This document shows, piece after piece, positions 45,828-58,538 of a stretch of 64,000 nt of DNA. How positions within the stretch are numbered: the first letter of the stretch is position 1; each line of letters begins with the position of its first letter. The stretch is from assembly GCA_004369045.1 (NCBI GenBank), contig ML213504.1:405508-469507 (forward strand). The letters are read 5' to 3'. The DNA comes from Heliocybe sulcata. Its lineage: Eukaryota; Basidiomycota; Agaricomycetes; Gloeophyllales; Gloeophyllaceae. The notes beneath the pieces were generated by a model. The model had not been told where the DNA came from, made no database searches, and was given only the letters and a program-made list of their open reading frames with translations. The translations under genes and the position numbers were made by a program.

Positions 45828-48800
45828 CTACAACCCAGCACCGAATGCCCTCGCAGAGAGGGAGAAGCTATTCGTAAAGCCACTGGGTAGACTGGGGATA
45901 TTCATGTTCATGCCCTCGCCTATACGGAGCCCCTCCAAATCCTTCATCATCATACTGAGACGGCCCACGCCCAGCCGCTGCTTTAGACCCTTGCTCTCAG
46001 GCAGGCCCGGAACAGTATCCTCTCCTTCATCATTGAAGCCTCTCTCGAATTGACCCCAGTCGCTTCGCTGAGCAAGGTACGGGCGCAGTAGAGCAGAGTC
46101 GATGCGGCCGAGGTAGCTGTCGGTAATGAAAGATTTGAGGATATCGGGACCAAGGAGGAATATGTTGCCGAGCTGGCGAATGAACTCGAAGCGCTCATGC
46201 AGAGCAGGGATAGCGAAGGTGTCGATAGTGTCTTGGTATGCCTTGAGATCTCTAACAGCCAGTGCAGGCGAGTCAGTATTGTCCAAGACAAAAAGTCGAC
46301 AAAGAACGTACTTTACAAGCACAATACCACCAGTGGCGTTGACCGGGAACTTCCGCAGATGCTCCAGAAGCAAGCTAAAGCAGGAATCAGCATCGCAGAG
46401 GAAGTCAGATCGGCGTATACTGACCAATGGAAAGCGTTGCCGATTTCTGTTAAGAAGACCTCCAAATTTTTCCCGCTCAGATTCTGTTTCGCCGCTTCGC
46501 AGACCTTCTCCAGCATCTCGCAACATGCCGTGCATGGCTCCGTGTTAGAGGTACGCAAGTCGTCATTGCGGGGCTTGAAGTCGTTCTTCTTTTGCTTCGT
46601 CAGTTGAGTCGATAGCCACGACACAACAGCTAACAACCGTAAGCAAGGACATGTTACGCAATCTGTCAGGCAGGCTTACCATCCGTCATCCTCTGCATAA
46701 ACATGTTCGCAGTCCCCTCAATGCGACTAATGGTCTGGTTATTGAACACGACCATCTCACGCCGCACAGTCACTGAAGAGCTCGCCAGGGGAAACAGTGC
46801 AATATTGATATATTGCTGCCACAAGTGGCAGATCAAGTCAACCAGCCGGAGGACAGACAGGAGCTGTAACGGAGGCTCGGCCTTAGGATCCGAAGCCTCT
46901 AGCTTCGCGAGTGTCCTATTTTAACGTCAACGCGATCGACTTCTAGCGTAAAAGGGAAAGACATACGTCTCCAATGCGGTTTCAATGTACGCATTCCCAA
47001 TGGCCTCCGCGAGGACGCGTAGCAGTGCGAACGTATGCTTCGGGCTACATCACACTCAGATCATTCCGCGCTCTCCAGGCCTCATTCGCGATAACACTCA
47101 CACGTCATTATTCGGCGTGAGCTCCACACACCGCCCAATAGCTTCTGCATGCCACTTGAGCATCTTCTCCGCCACTTCGATGCTGAGCTGCCCGTCCTCT
47201 TCACGCAGTGGCTCCTCTGTCGGTGGCTCCGGCTTCTTCTCAGTCGTAATACCTCTGAACCGCATGAACGCTGAGGCAGCAGCTTGCGCGGAGGAGGAGG
47301 TCAGGCCTCCGCCAGTGTTGGTGTCGCTTGCAGCTGCACTCAGTTGGTTCATCATCCGGTCAAACATAGATGACGGGCCCTTCTGGGATTTCGCCTACAG
47401 TTCCGAAGGGGTTCAGCATGCTGCATACTGGGGATGAGGGGTGGAGACTTACATGGTACCTCGTGAAGTTCGCCAGATGGCTTGAGTAGAGCTCGCCCAA
47501 GCTCCTACTCTCCTTTTCCAGATACCTCTGTCCCTCTGTATATGGCACGAACAGCTCCTCCATGATCGATTCAAGCATGGAGCTCAGTGACGCTGTGGAG
47601 GCCGATGTACCAGCCGACGGCGCGTTCAGCATCGATCGACGGAAGTCTGCTGCATCCACTGGGGAACGAGGAGTGACAGAGGGCAGCTCGTATGACTTGA
47701 GGTCCTCGACGAGATGCGAAGTTCGTAGGTGTACGAGTTGGAGCATGCGGAGGTAGGCAAGGTCGGAGATGGTCGAGGCTTTGTTGAGGAGTTGTTCAAC
47801 ATATTGCTGGATCTGCATGACAAAAAGGAGTTACTTCCTCTCCCTTTTCTGCCGAAGACTGTAATTGGACTCACAGATTGGGCGAATATACGCTGAAGGA
47901 AGACTTGCATAACATAGGGAGGGTTGGGGAACACAGCTTGCACAATTTGTGCCTCCTGGCCCACTGTTTTCCGGATCTCAGCGAACAGCTCCATCAAACC
48001 GGACTCAGTCTTTGGAGGAATACGTTCAGGGTCGGGAAGCGCTTGCCATCTGTAGACGTCCGTGAGTCGGTGATCGCTGCCGATCCAGAAGGACCACGTA
48101 CAATATCGTATCGTTGCTTGTCGTAGTTTCTCGTATGCGGTTGATGAAGAAATCATGCTGGTTGACGTAGACTTGAACACATGATGCTCCGCCGTTGAAG
48201 TCGAGTAGGGTCTGCGCGCAATGCTGGCGTACAGACGATGTTCAACGCAGTTCTGGTGTTCACTGTAGTGACTACGATAACTCACGTGCATCATCTTTGG
48301 TTCACCTTTCCTATAGCACCTATCGAACAGATACAGCATATCCTTCTCAAACTTCTCACAGTACTTGTCAATACTTTCTCGAGTCTAGTTGATATGTTAA
48401 GACATCAACATTTATTAATTCTTGTAAACATACCTTCTCCGCAGTTGGGAGATCGACCTCCTTGGCTACCGTGCTAAGGCGGCGCAGAATGACGGCAACC
48501 TGTCGCCGCCCCTCCCTACCTTCCTTCTTGAGAGTATCGAGTTTGGACGTGTCATCGCGAGAGAACTGGTTGTAGTAGTCGATGAGGTCGTATGCGGCTT
48601 GTGCCCGTTGCCGTTCGAGATGGACGGACTCAAGCTGTTCACCTGTGACGCATCACGATTAAGATGAGATGGAAGCTGTATAACCACGTCGATGTTACTG
48701 ACCGATCCTGATGGCTGTCCGCCCGACTTCGTTCATACGCGTCTCCATTCCGGAGAACGAGTTCCCCACAGCCTGCGAAGCAGGGTGAGACACGCAGACA

Positions 48801-49210
48801 ATAACACAGATACGAGACGAGCCTCAAAGCCTTTATTGAGGTCCACCATTTTCTTCGAATACTCCCGCTCAGCAGTCCTGACTGTCCGCTCAAGCTGCTC
48901 CGTCCTGGCTTGCACATCCTTGCGTACTTTGATCAACCTGTCCACAGCCTCCTCGAAGGTCCTGATGAAAGGCTTCGGGTCGAATGCTAGACCACTGTCA
49001 ATACAGGTAGACTAGGGAAAAGAGCAACATACGGCCTGCCTCGGCCTTGGACTGTGTAATCAAGCGCTCCGACACGGACCCGATGAAGTCCTTCACGTCG
49101 AATTTGCCCTTGTAACGAGATACATGATGAGACGTGACCGGAAGAGCGTGTAAACAGGAGAATACCTCGAAGGCCTTCAGCTGCAAATGCTCCTCGAGAT
49201 TGGAATCCAT
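45828..49210 (-). CDS. SEC10: Exocyst subunit Sec10/EXOC5
   Basis: Fifteen minus-strand exons from 49166-49210 down to 45828-46251; about 875 residues. Sec10 is part of the octameric exocyst that tethers secretory vesicles to the plasma membrane. Recognised by LKAFEGKFDVKDFIGSVSE at the start, PFDPKPFIRTFEEAVDRLI, the coiled-coil segment with LERTVRTAEREYSKKM, and LWQALPDPERIPPKTESGL. NTEPCTACCEMLEKV and the end PSLPSGFTNSFSLSARAFGAG also match. The start at 49210 (MDSNLEEHLQ) was taken because no family similarity precedes it. Introns are 41-62 nt, several removing short in-frame stretches. Head to head with RIX1. Confidence 0.94.
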
Positions 49211-49373
49211 TGCCGGTCTGAGTACACGGCCAGCTTGGAGCTTACTAGAGCCGGAGTAGTGGACGGTCGTAAAGGCCACTGGAAGCTACGGACAAGCCCG
49301 GTGATCAAAGGACGCGTCTGAGTTGCCGGCCTCGATCACTTCAAGTTCTTCTTCAAATTCTTTCCGACGCGCC
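49211..49373. promoter_or_regulatory. Shared upstream region of SEC10 and RIX1
   Basis: 163 bases between the divergent start codons; both promoters and leaders must lie here. No recognisable core element was seen. Confidence 0.45.
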
Positions 49374-52132
49374 ATGTCCGAGGCCACACATCCTCTCAAA
49401 GCCCTTCTACAGTTGCAGCTTGCCTCCGACTCCTCTGCGGTTTTTCACCTTCCTTATGTCCTCAAAACTCTCACAGCAGAGTCTCTGTTGCCATCTGTCC
49501 AGTCTCAGAAATGGATCGCCCGCGTCAATTCCTTGATACACTCCCAAGACTTGGGTGCAAGGTGGGCTGGACTATGTCTGGCATACAGGACTGCAGCTCT
49601 ATCCAAGTCGTTGATGATGGAATGTGCGCAGAGCTGGATAGGGGCCGCTTTGCCCATGCTTTCAGTCCGTATATCTAGCCACTCTCGCCGCGTGTCAGTA
49701 TGAGTTTATGCAATTTACTAAAGAAAAATGAACCGCTCCCAAACGTGAAAGCTGCCATCAGGATTTTGAGATACATATTCGCGGGAGCCACAGATACACC
49801 CGAGTTCCAAAGACAACTCGTAACGCCAAACGTTCCCAAGTATAGCCAGGCTGTAATCGCATTGGCAGAAAAGCATGATGATCCAGATGTTAAGGTACTA
49901 TCAGGCTTTCTCCAGTACCGTTGATGCTGAGTATAGGTGTAGCTTCTTGCACTAAATACTTTGACGATGCTGGTACCACTTCATCCAACTCTACACAAAG
50001 CCCTCCATGGCTCTCTCTCTGCACTTGCTCTCCGCTATTTGAACGGGAGCGCCCCCACTCCCCTCTCAAGTGACTTGGTAAAAGCAGCGTCACGACTGTA
50101 TGCTGTCCTTCACTATACCGGAGGTAGAGTCGGTGCTGCCGGTCAATGGCGGAAGTCGCTTGATGATACCTTGACTTTCACTTGGAATGCTTTCCATTCT
50201 CTAAGATTAACTTACGAAGCTGGCGGTACGTTATACTGTGTATTGGGCCCTTTTTCTGTTAATATTGTCCACAGGTCTCCCAGCCTCTTCAGGAAACGAT
50301 CCTTTAAGGAATGCAGCTCTGAACCTCGATCGGACAAGATGCGGCGTCATAGTTCTTTGTGAACTCATGAGGTATCCACAGTCCTCATAACCGCGACTTC
50401 TCATATACCAGGTTATTCTAGGTCCACGACACCTCGGCCTGTCCAGGTCCCCATAAATTCCGTATTTCAGTTGACGGTCGCCATGCTCAGTTGCACGCCA
50501 GATGAACAGGTATAATCTTCCGCCACCACATTTCCTTCACATCTCACATCTCTTCAACAGGTAACTGGTCCCATAGACCAGTCACTCCGTGCACTCGAGA
50601 TTTCGGCTATCCCGACCATATGGTCTCAAGGCTGCGACCTGTTGGTATCCTTTGCAAAATGGTAAACTCGTCCCGAGCCCGTCCCAAATCCCAAACCATA
50701 CTTATTCTCAATACAGTGCCCGCTACCATCTAACCCCACACGTCCCCCGTCTCCTCACAATCCTCGCCTACCAACTCGAACAACCTCTGAACCCGTATGT
50801 CCCTCTGTCCCTGCTCCTGTCCGTTGCTCACTCATTCCCATTTCTCACAGCCAATCACGTCTCTCCTTCCTCCTGGTCATCCCCGTTATCCTCTTCCACA
50901 CCCACCCCTCACACGACGGCCCCGCTCTCAACCGCGCCGTCCGGGCCATCCTTCCCTCGCTGGCTCAGGTCCTGCTCGAGCGCTCTGACCAACTCCAAGC
51001 CGAGGTAGGAGATGTGAAAAAGAGCAGGAAAGGCAAGAAACGCCAGAGGGGGTATGAGGGCGATGAGTTGTTCAAGGTGGGGAGGGAGGTGATTTGTCAG
51101 AGTGGTGCGGAGGGAGAGGTTGTGCTGGCCGCGTTGGATGGTAACTCAAATGATATTCGTGTGTGGGAACGGCTTTGCTAACAACAAGATGTAGCTTTGC
51201 AGGTACTCCTACGCAACTCACATCTCTCCCCCGCTGTTCAATCGCTCTCTGGCCGCATCCTGCTTTCGATGCTCCTTTCCCTCCCGCAAATCCCCAAAAC
51301 ATTGCTGTCTCCTGACGCTACCCTGCACGGGAAGGTGTTGTCTAAGGTGCAAGGTCTATGCATCGAGCTCGGTGTCGGGACGACGAGCACGATGAACAAG
51401 AGCCTCGGTCTCGTTGTCAGAGGGTTGGCGGTAGACGGCAGCGACACCGTATGCATTCTTCACGAGTCTCGCATTGTACGTGCCACTGACGACCCGCTCT
51501 AGGTCCTCAATGCCCTTGAGCATGGCCAGGAGATGATTGACCTGATGATCCACCCGCGTCTACCCCCGTTGCTCAGGCCATCGCCACATGTCGAGGCGTT
51601 GGCTCTGTTTCGCGGCGAGGAAGGCGAGGAGGAGGCGCGGTTGCGCGAGTCACTCGGCTTGGTGTCCGCTGAGCCTAGCAATGCGCCCTCGAGGGAGGCA
51701 GCGAACCAGGTCGCCACCGGCGAAGTCCCTCGTCAATCCCCCAGCAATATCGCGTCGGAGGCGACGCAGTCGCAAGCGAATTATTTTGATAGGTACACCA
51801 ATGGTGAAATCCAGATGTCTAGCCAAACGAACAGGCCCTTTCAGGGAAGCTCAAAGAGTATAACTACTCTCCAACCGTCTCAACCTGCACCTTCCGTGGA
51901 AGATGTGTCTCCTACGGTACCAATTTCCGTCGTACAAGCGGCCTCTGCTTCCTTACCTCCGCCTCCGGAACCTTTCAACCCTTCTTCAGCCACAGCAGGA
52001 TGGCCGCCGGAAATTCCTGTAGCGCTTCCTGCGCCTCAGTCGGAGCCTATGCGTGTCCCGGTGCTGGTGGAGGAAGATGAGGACGAGGAGATGCCTTCCA
52101 TTAATATGGATTCAGATTCGGAGGTGGACTAG
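49374..52132 (+). CDS. RIX1: Pre-rRNA processing protein Rix1 (PELP1 homologue)
   Basis: Ten exons: 49374-49664, 49724-49894, 49943-50225, 50275-50371, 50422-50509, 50561-50661, 50717-50794, 50851-51140, 51195-51448, 51503-52132; about 760 residues. Rix1 with Ipi1 and Ipi3 drives ITS2 removal and late 60S ribosome maturation in the nucleoplasm. The helical-repeat N-terminal part shows SQKWIARVNSLIHSQDLGAR, RWAGLCLAYRTA and EFQRQLVTPNVPKYSQAV. A basic loop (KKSRKGKKRQRG) lies mid-protein, and the acidic end EEDEDEEMPSINMDSDSE is typical of the family. For exon 8 the correct frame is not the longest open one; it was set by the phase of its neighbours. Confidence 0.92.
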
Positions 52133-52185
52133 AGCTCGACCTTATGTGCCGACTCCGGTGCGGGAATGATGATTAGCTATGTACT

Positions 52186-53037
52186 TTATGCGCGAGCGCG
52201 CTTGCGAGGCTGCACATCGCCGTCGATGTTCATGACGTCTTCCTCCGAATCATGAGCTTCTTCTTGTGCGATCTGAGTACCAGATGGCTGCGACAGAGTG
52301 GATATCTGCACGTCCAAGAGGCAATCAGCACAAATACAGTCGTTGTGATTGGGATGGAATACTACCTTGTCCAAAAATGCCTGCACAACGGTGTTGTCAG
52401 GATCAAGTGTTCTGCTCCGCTCCAGGTGCCCCTTGGCCATCCGCAATAGACCCGCGTCGCTTATCTGGCTCACCCTTTCAGACTGCGAAAGGTACAGGGC
52501 GACAAGACCTGCGTAGGCATGCAGCACGGGATTGTCCTGGTGGGGAAAGGATGGGAGGTATCTGACGATCGCTTGCCTCCATCCTCGTGATGCTCAAAGG
52601 TCGAAAGAACGTACTCACAGATCCAGCTCCTCAAGGGCTTCCCTGTACTTTTCTGCCTGAATCAGTCGCAACGCTAGCTCCCGGAGTATACTTTGTTTCT
52701 GCGATTATTCGCATGACAGCTCTCGCAATGGCTTTGTCGAACTCACTTCCTCTGGATATCTCAACATCATAGAGCGCAGGAACTCGATACTTCTGGTACC
52801 ATCTTGACCGTCCCCAGGGCTTTCTGACAGAATGAGCTGCACGGCGGTCTTCCACATAACCTTCCAGTGGATTTCCTTGCAGCGTGCCAGGATGGCCCAT
52901 GCTCTGCGAGCCCTGTCATAGTCACGTCGTTGAATGCACAGTTGCAGGATGTCATAGAGGCGTCTGATGTGCACTTTGCGAGCAGTGTCGGGGCGTTTAG
53001 AGTCTAAGGATGCGAAGAGGAACTCGAAATTAGACAT
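52186..53037 (-). CDS. RRN11: RNA polymerase I core factor subunit Rrn11
   Basis: Three minus-strand exons, 52747-53037, 52619-52698 and 52186-52561; about 248 residues. Another in-frame ATG at 53085 would add 16 residues. Rrn11, with Rrn6 and Rrn7, forms the core factor that brings RNA polymerase I to the rDNA promoter. TPR-like helices are visible: LYDILQLCIQRRDYDRARRA, WAILARCKEIHWKVMW, LALRLIQAEKYREALEELDL, PSFPHQDNPVLHAYAGLVAL and HLERSRTLDPDNTVVQAFL. It ends in a basic PRKRARA tail. The arrangement of the RDYDRARRAWAIL block matches fungal Rrn11. It shares the window with RPA190, its functional partner. Confidence 0.85.
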
Positions 53038-53186
53038 GATCGTAGCATGATGGCGCGTCGACGCGTTCCGAGTCCAAGCCCGCATCTCCGCCACAAGAAA
53101 GCTGTTCTTTGTACCAGATACCCGTACCCCGAGACCTATCTCTCCTTCACGACGACTAACGACTACCACGCGTAATACACTTCGCG
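53038..53186. promoter_or_regulatory. Shared upstream region of RRN11 and the Laa2-like gene
   Basis: 149 bases between divergent start codons (101 if the longer RRN11 start is used). Core promoters of both genes are expected here; no specific motif recognised. Confidence 0.45.
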
Positions 53187-54388
53187 ATGGAAGACGACCT
53201 ATTTGGCACGTCCGTCTGGGGAGCATCCACCTCAGCCCCGGCCCCGATCCTCACATCACCTCGGAAAGAAGACGAGGAGTTGCCAGCTTTTTCAGAACCA
53301 CCAACTACAGAAGACGAATCAGCGGACGACTTCGACGACTTTGGGACCGCCCCACAAAGCGCTGTCGAGCAGGAGGCAGAGGATGATGACTTTGGAGATT
53401 TCGGAGACTTTGGAGATGTGCAGGAGTCAGGGACTGTAGAGGCTTTCGGTGAAGAAGTTGGTTTCGTAGAAGAGGCCTCATCTCAGGCAGTCCCTCCAAA
53501 GTCGGACGGCTGGCAACCGCTCCAACTAGATCCTCGACCAAGCAGGGAGGAACTGGAGGAATCGGTGGACTTCCTGCTCCGCCCTTTATGGGCCAATGAT
53601 GACTTCCGGCAGGTCCTAACGGACGAGGACTTGAGACAGGCAGAGGGACTGAATCAGATATTGGTCACACCAGAGAGGTGCCTGCATTTCTGTCCTCTCA
53701 TGGTGGTTAACCAATTAAACCGTAGATCTCTCTAGTCGTGAATTCTACGAGCAGGTATTCAGCACGCCCCCACCTGCCAAGGTGCTCAACTGGACTCGCT
53801 CAGAGATACGGAGAAGACATCTGATCTCCCTCGGGATACCCATAAATCTTGACGAGATCCTCCCTCAGACAAATGGGAAAGCTCTGCCCCCTCTACAAAT
53901 TACGACGCGGCCTATGTCTGCACCCCCGGGACCGAGGGGAGGTACATCGTCTAATGTGCCTTCACCAAGTCGGTCGAGAGTGCCAACGCCACGTTCGGGC
54001 ACGCCTCAACCTGGTGCCCGTGATCGAGTTTCAACGCTGGCACAACTCAGTTTGGGACCTAAGCCGGAGATCGACCAGGCAAAGGTTGATAGCTCGCTCG
54101 CTTTGGACGCAGGTTTGACGACCTAATTCTAAGACATATCGCATGCGCTCACGTCTTGCCCCAGATTCGATGGCTCTAATGCCCCTTGCGAAACTCGAGT
54201 CATCTCTAAAGGAGATAAAGACGCAAACTGCGAATGCCTCTGCGGCTCTGACGTATCTTCTTCAAACCAGAGACGCTCTACAGCAAGATTCAGACACCTA
54301 CAACTCGCTGATTGCGGAGCTGATCTCTGAAGCCCAGAAAACTAGGATCAAGGGCCCACAAGGCCGGAGGAGTAGCGGAGCGAGATAG
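53187..54388 (+). CDS. Laa2/aftiphilin-like clathrin-adaptor accessory protein
   Basis: Three exons, 53187-53677, 53736-54112 and 54165-54388; about 363 residues. The acidic N-terminal third carries repeated phenylalanine motifs (DDFDDFG, DFGDFGDFGD), which are the ligands that bind the gamma-ear of AP-1 and GGA adaptors. A conserved central part follows: LEESVDFLLRPLWANDDFRQ, FYEQVFSTPPPAKVLNWTRS and RRHLISLGIPINLDE. A serine/proline linker leads to a C-terminal coiled coil (KLESSLKEIKTQTANASAAL). This layout resembles fungal Laa2 and animal aftiphilin, which work with AP-1 at the trans-Golgi and endosomes. Assignment rests on motif layout, so the family name is probable rather than certain. 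Confidence 0.75.
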
Positions 54389-54709
54389 GGGTTGGGCGCA
54401 GTAGAGTCCAAGTCGTATTCGCATCCTTCATCCCCTATGGGTCACCCGTCTTCGAGGCATACAACTTTCGCAGCTATATCTCAGGCTCTGATCATCCCGT
54501 CCGCAACGGAGGGCTTCAAGCGGATGGAGGAGATGGTTGACTGCAGGGATCCATGGTACAGCGATTGCGTCAGCGTAGGCTATCGTAGTGTAGGCAGTCT
54601 TGGGAGGCCTGGTTGCTTTCTTGGAATAGATACTCCAGTGCTGAGTTGCTTGCGCGAGATCTGCCACATTTCCATCGGCAAATGCCGGGCTCTCGTCTTA
54701 CCTGCATCG
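54389..54709. other. Intergenic stretch between tandem genes
   Basis: About 320 bases between the Laa2-like stop and the F-box start. A plus-strand frame runs through into the F-box gene, but the ATG at 54710 begins the recognisable F-box. Confidence 0.4.
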
Positions 54710-56162
54710 ATGTCTGCCACCTTCGAATCTTTGCCGGTCGAGTTGATCGCCGAGATTCTGGGCGAATTGGACCTACAGACGCTCATAACGGTGTCATATC
54801 TTTCCCGGCGACTCAATCAAATATCCTCAGATCCCTCGCTGAATCCTTGGAGACGTCCCATCCTGCGGAACTTACGGAGTGGGCAATATGAGGACTGTTT
54901 GAAGCATCTCTGCGTGCGCACTTCTGTACCAAGGCAAAATTGGGTGGAAATATTGAGCTTAGCTCGCTCGTCGTACCTATTGTTCCAAGCGACGTTGCCT
55001 AATCTGAAGAGCGATGAGTGGGAAGAGTGCTTCAGACGCAGAAATCTCCCGGGCTGGATGAAGTGGAAAAAGGACTGCAGCTGGAGAGAGGCATACCAGA
55101 GGTACGCTCGCTGTTGTATTGCCACGTCTGTGAAGCGAACGAGATCCAGGCTGCTGTATCGTGTATGGCATCGTAGCCACAGCTCTTGCACGGCAGATGA
55201 AGCATGGACGAAGTAGGCAGACCTGTGTTATCCTACTTGGCCATTCTGCCTAACCTGACGCTAGATACATTGTTCTGAATCGTAATGGTTCAGCTAATGA
55301 ACTCGAAGCATCGTCAAGGAACTTCAACCCTTTGGCTATCTTCAACGAGATGAAGTAGTGTGCTCCCTTCTGCTCATGTGGCCGCCATCTGACCGCTTTG
55401 CAGGCTTCAGAGCAACCTCGCCCATCTGGAGACCCACGTTAGAGTGAGCATCTGCTACAAATTTGACTCCGACTGTTGGACTGAAGCCAGCGGTTGCAGC
55501 TTGTTGTACAGTTCGCTGATGTCCGCATCATTGCACTGGGCGTCCTTACCAAGCCGAAAGGGCCATTTTCGCTTAACCCCAACGCAAAGGCACTTTTACA
55601 TCCACCTGGGATAGAAAAGTCATATGTAGCGGATGATAATACCGATGACGGTTTATCTTCGGGTGGTTCGTCTCTCAGGACTTCGTCAGGTGGATATTCA
55701 GTGTACCCTGCCTTCCGCGTTACGCTGACCAACCGTCACCGCTAGAAAATGTGCCGATGGGTCAAAGTGATCAATACTGGCCTTTAACTTATCCTTTACC
55801 CGCTGTATCGCATGCGAACTATCCGTTCTATACACCTGGAGGAAAGGACAGACGGTGGATAGGTTCTGGCCCACTGGAGGAGGGTGGCCTTGACTGGGTT
55901 GGCCGATTGATGTTTGTTAAGCACACATTGTCATTGGAAGCATCTTATATTTTGAACCACTCCGTACAGGTTGACTGCGCAGCTGCTAAGTCCAACAACC
56001 GACGTCCATACCGACGGCCCTGCCTTGCAGGATATGGACTTGGTGGTGGGCCCAGGTCGCGGTCAGTATGCGTCCTTTATCTGGGCAGATCTCTCGGCCA
56101 TCGCACCATGGATAGAAGAGAGAATTACGAAGAAAATAACGGGGGCTGGGCTGGGCAATTAG
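54710..56162 (+). CDS. F-box protein of a second type
   Basis: Exons 54710-55101, 55150-55212, 55265-55354, 55404-55443, 55491-55689, 55746-55911 and 55970-56162; about 380 residues. The F-box is at residues 6-45 (SLPVELIAEILGELDLQTLI, then SYLSRRLNQISSDPSLNPWR). The rest is not LRR-like: CSWREAYQRLLYRVWHRS, a segment with LQLVVQFADVRIIALGVL, then GQYASFIWADLSAIAPWIEE. The last block lies near the C terminus and may be the substrate-binding part. Expected to act as an SCF ligase adaptor. Unrelated to the F-box/LRR-like trio at the left of the window. The joins at 55690-55745 and 55912-55969 are inferred from phase and are less certain. Confidence 0.75.
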
Positions 56163-56942
56163 TTGTTGCAAAGCTAGGACGCAGGTATTGTGGTGCCATA
56201 TGTCTCTGCTATGCAGTGGTTGATGAGCACGGCAGTGTCTCCGCTTCCTAAAACTTCTGAGACATTGCGTCCGATTTGGGTAAGACATGTTACAGCCTCG
56301 CTCCTCGGTCCGGCAGCCTTCCACATGCACCTCCACCTTACTGCACCTGTTGCGATGTGCGCTTGTATTTTGATACATGGCAATGCAAAACATCATCTGC
56401 CGATATGCGTGTCGAAGTTGACGAGAACGGCGTCCTAACAAGCTCCGAAATAGCCGGAGAGATAGTATCAGTTGTACGTGCGCTCCGATGAGACATGTCT
56501 CAGATTTAACGAATACAAGACAGATATCTTGCATCTCATCTTCCTTGTCGAGGTCACCGGTATAGTCCCCTTTTTGTGGCCGTGAGAGGCCGGTAATTGT
56601 GGCTCTGCTGCACACTTGCCATTCATGCAGCTGCAAAGAGCGTAAATCCTCCTGACCCAGCCCCACCACCGATGACAGGAACGTTGTCCTGAACAATTGC
56701 TTCGACGACGGTCTGCCTATTTGTTGTGGTAGGACAATGTCTAGTGTTGTATTAAAGGACGCTGTATAGTTTGGACCAGTCGGCTTGCTTTCTTCATTTC
56801 TCCTGCCCCAAGTCCAGCGAACGAGTGTCAGGTTACACTCCTCTCTTTACCCCTTGTCAGGTTCGACGACTCCGTGCCGGTCACGACGCCCTTCACTTTA
56901 CGGATATCCCCTATAATTTCTTTAATTTCTACGAGCTCTAAT
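56163..56942. other. Intergenic stretch, nothing recognised
   Basis: About 780 bases between the F-box gene and the zinc-finger gene. Frames present are short, and the longest minus-strand one runs antisense through the F-box exons. Confidence 0.4.
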
Positions 56943-58086
56943 ATGTCAGCAATTCCCAGTCAAGACAAATGGATGAACGGAATCGACACCGCATTGGGCA
57001 AGAAGACACTCATGTGCGGGGTCGACGGGTGCACGAAAACATTTACGCGTACAGCGGAGGTGCAGCGTCACGAGAAGAACGTACATCTTCGGATCAGGTT
57101 CGTCTCTCATCTCTACTTGTTTACTCAAACTGACCTGAGATGCCCAGACCGTTCAGATGTGAATGGGAAGGATGCGGGGCACGCTTCTCTGCCAAGACTT
57201 CACTGGATAACCACATGAATACCCAGTACGTATCATCGCAAAGCGTCGGAAGCTATCGCTGACTTGCTGCTAGCACCGGGGCTAAACCACATTTGTGTGG
57301 CGTTGATGGGTGTCTGAAAGCTTTTGCTGACCAGTCGTCGCGCTCACGCCATCGTCTCGAAAGGCATACGATTTGCGAGCTATACGTGTGCGAGGTAGCT
57401 GGTTGCGGCGCTAGGTAGGGTCCATGGCGTTTTGGGTGCCGTGCGAGTGCTAATTGGTTTGAAGGATCAAGCGCCGCACTGGGATGAACACGCATCGAAA
57501 GAAGAAGCATGATCTCCCTCCTCTCTCTCACAAACCTCGGGAAGATCGGAGAGACATTCAATACCTACCTTCCTGGGATGCTTTCTACGCCTTTGACTCT
57601 TTTGAGGCGATGTCTCCGGGAGGTGACGCGGCATCGAGTGAAGCTAGCTCTCTAGGCACTCCCAGTCCGCCCACATACGTCGCCCCGATGTTTCCCATCG
57701 AAGACTTAATGTTGACAGTGCCTTGGAACGACGGATCAATCGGTGAGATTCCTATTGAACTATCACACTTGAATGGAGCTCATTGTAGTGCGTACCTCGC
57801 AATCACAGCTTTTGACGAGAATGTCGACCATTCCGAAACATCATATTGTGCGTTCAACAACCAAGCTGCGTATACCATCGCAGCCCATAATTCAAGTTCG
57901 AAGTATCCCGTGCCGCAGCCGGCCCAAGACCTATCTATGAATTTTATGCAGGCGCAGACGTGGGGAACGCCCTGCGGCACCTCTCCCAACTATGCGCAAG
58001 ATTATGTCCCTTACACACCTATGACTCCGTTATACTCTAATGAGATTGATGCCTTATTGGCTCTCGCGTATATGAATACCATGTAA
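56943..58086 (+). CDS. C2H2 zinc-finger protein, probable transcription factor
   Basis: Four exons, 56943-57097, 57148-57225, 57274-57414 and 57465-58086; about 331 residues. Tandem C2H2 fingers fill the first 130 residues: CGVDGCTKTFTRTAEVQRHE, FRCEWEGCGARFSAKTSL, then LCGVDGCLKAF with RHRLERH, and a fourth starting YVCEVAGCGARIKRR. Introns fall inside the fingers, so only the spliced reading shows them. The remainder is serine, proline and acidic-rich without a named domain, fitting an activation region. Fingers of the C-x4-C type with this spacing bind DNA in TFIIIA-like proteins. The target is unknown. The ATG at 56943 is the first in frame. Confidence 0.88.
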
Positions 58087-58538
58087 TTTTCATCTTGCTG
58101 AATTCTGGCCCAGGTCGGTCACCATCCTGTACAGCGGAGTACAGTAGTATGTATATCATGGCATTATTGTTATTGTTATATTTAGTAGCTATTAGTTGTA
58201 TTGTTAGTTCTCATCAGTTTGTATTTGCTGAATCACCGAGCTGTAATAGTATGAATTGAAACCAGCCTTGACTGTACAACTATGGGCTGACCGCCACAAT
58301 GACCCAAATGGGAGGCGCCATGTGGGAGAATACAGGATCAACAAGGCCAAGCAGGATCTTTCGCGCGCCAGAGTCCTCCAGCCTTTCGACACTCACACCA
58401 TTCCCTCTCTAGCCGTCGCTGGCTCTGCTCTCGTCTGTCCGGGCCTTAGCTCCCTATAATCTGCATGCTAGGCGACGCGTAATACGCTCAAGAAACTGTT
58501 CCCTCGGCCATACGCTTCAGCGTCTATCCTCCATTAAA
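58087..58538. other. Intergenic stretch upstream of the deubiquitinase gene
   Basis: About 450 bases between the zinc-finger stop and the deubiquitinase start. The beginning is AT-rich (TTATTGTTATTGTTATATT), fitting a 3' untranslated region. No supported gene. Confidence 0.4.

Noticed and set aside
50797-51008. Longest open frames in exon 8 of RIX1
   Set aside because: They read as proline/serine-rich shadows; the frame fixed by both flanking splice phases gives LSFLLVIPVILFH and AVRAILPSLAQVLLERSD, matching a helical-repeat protein.
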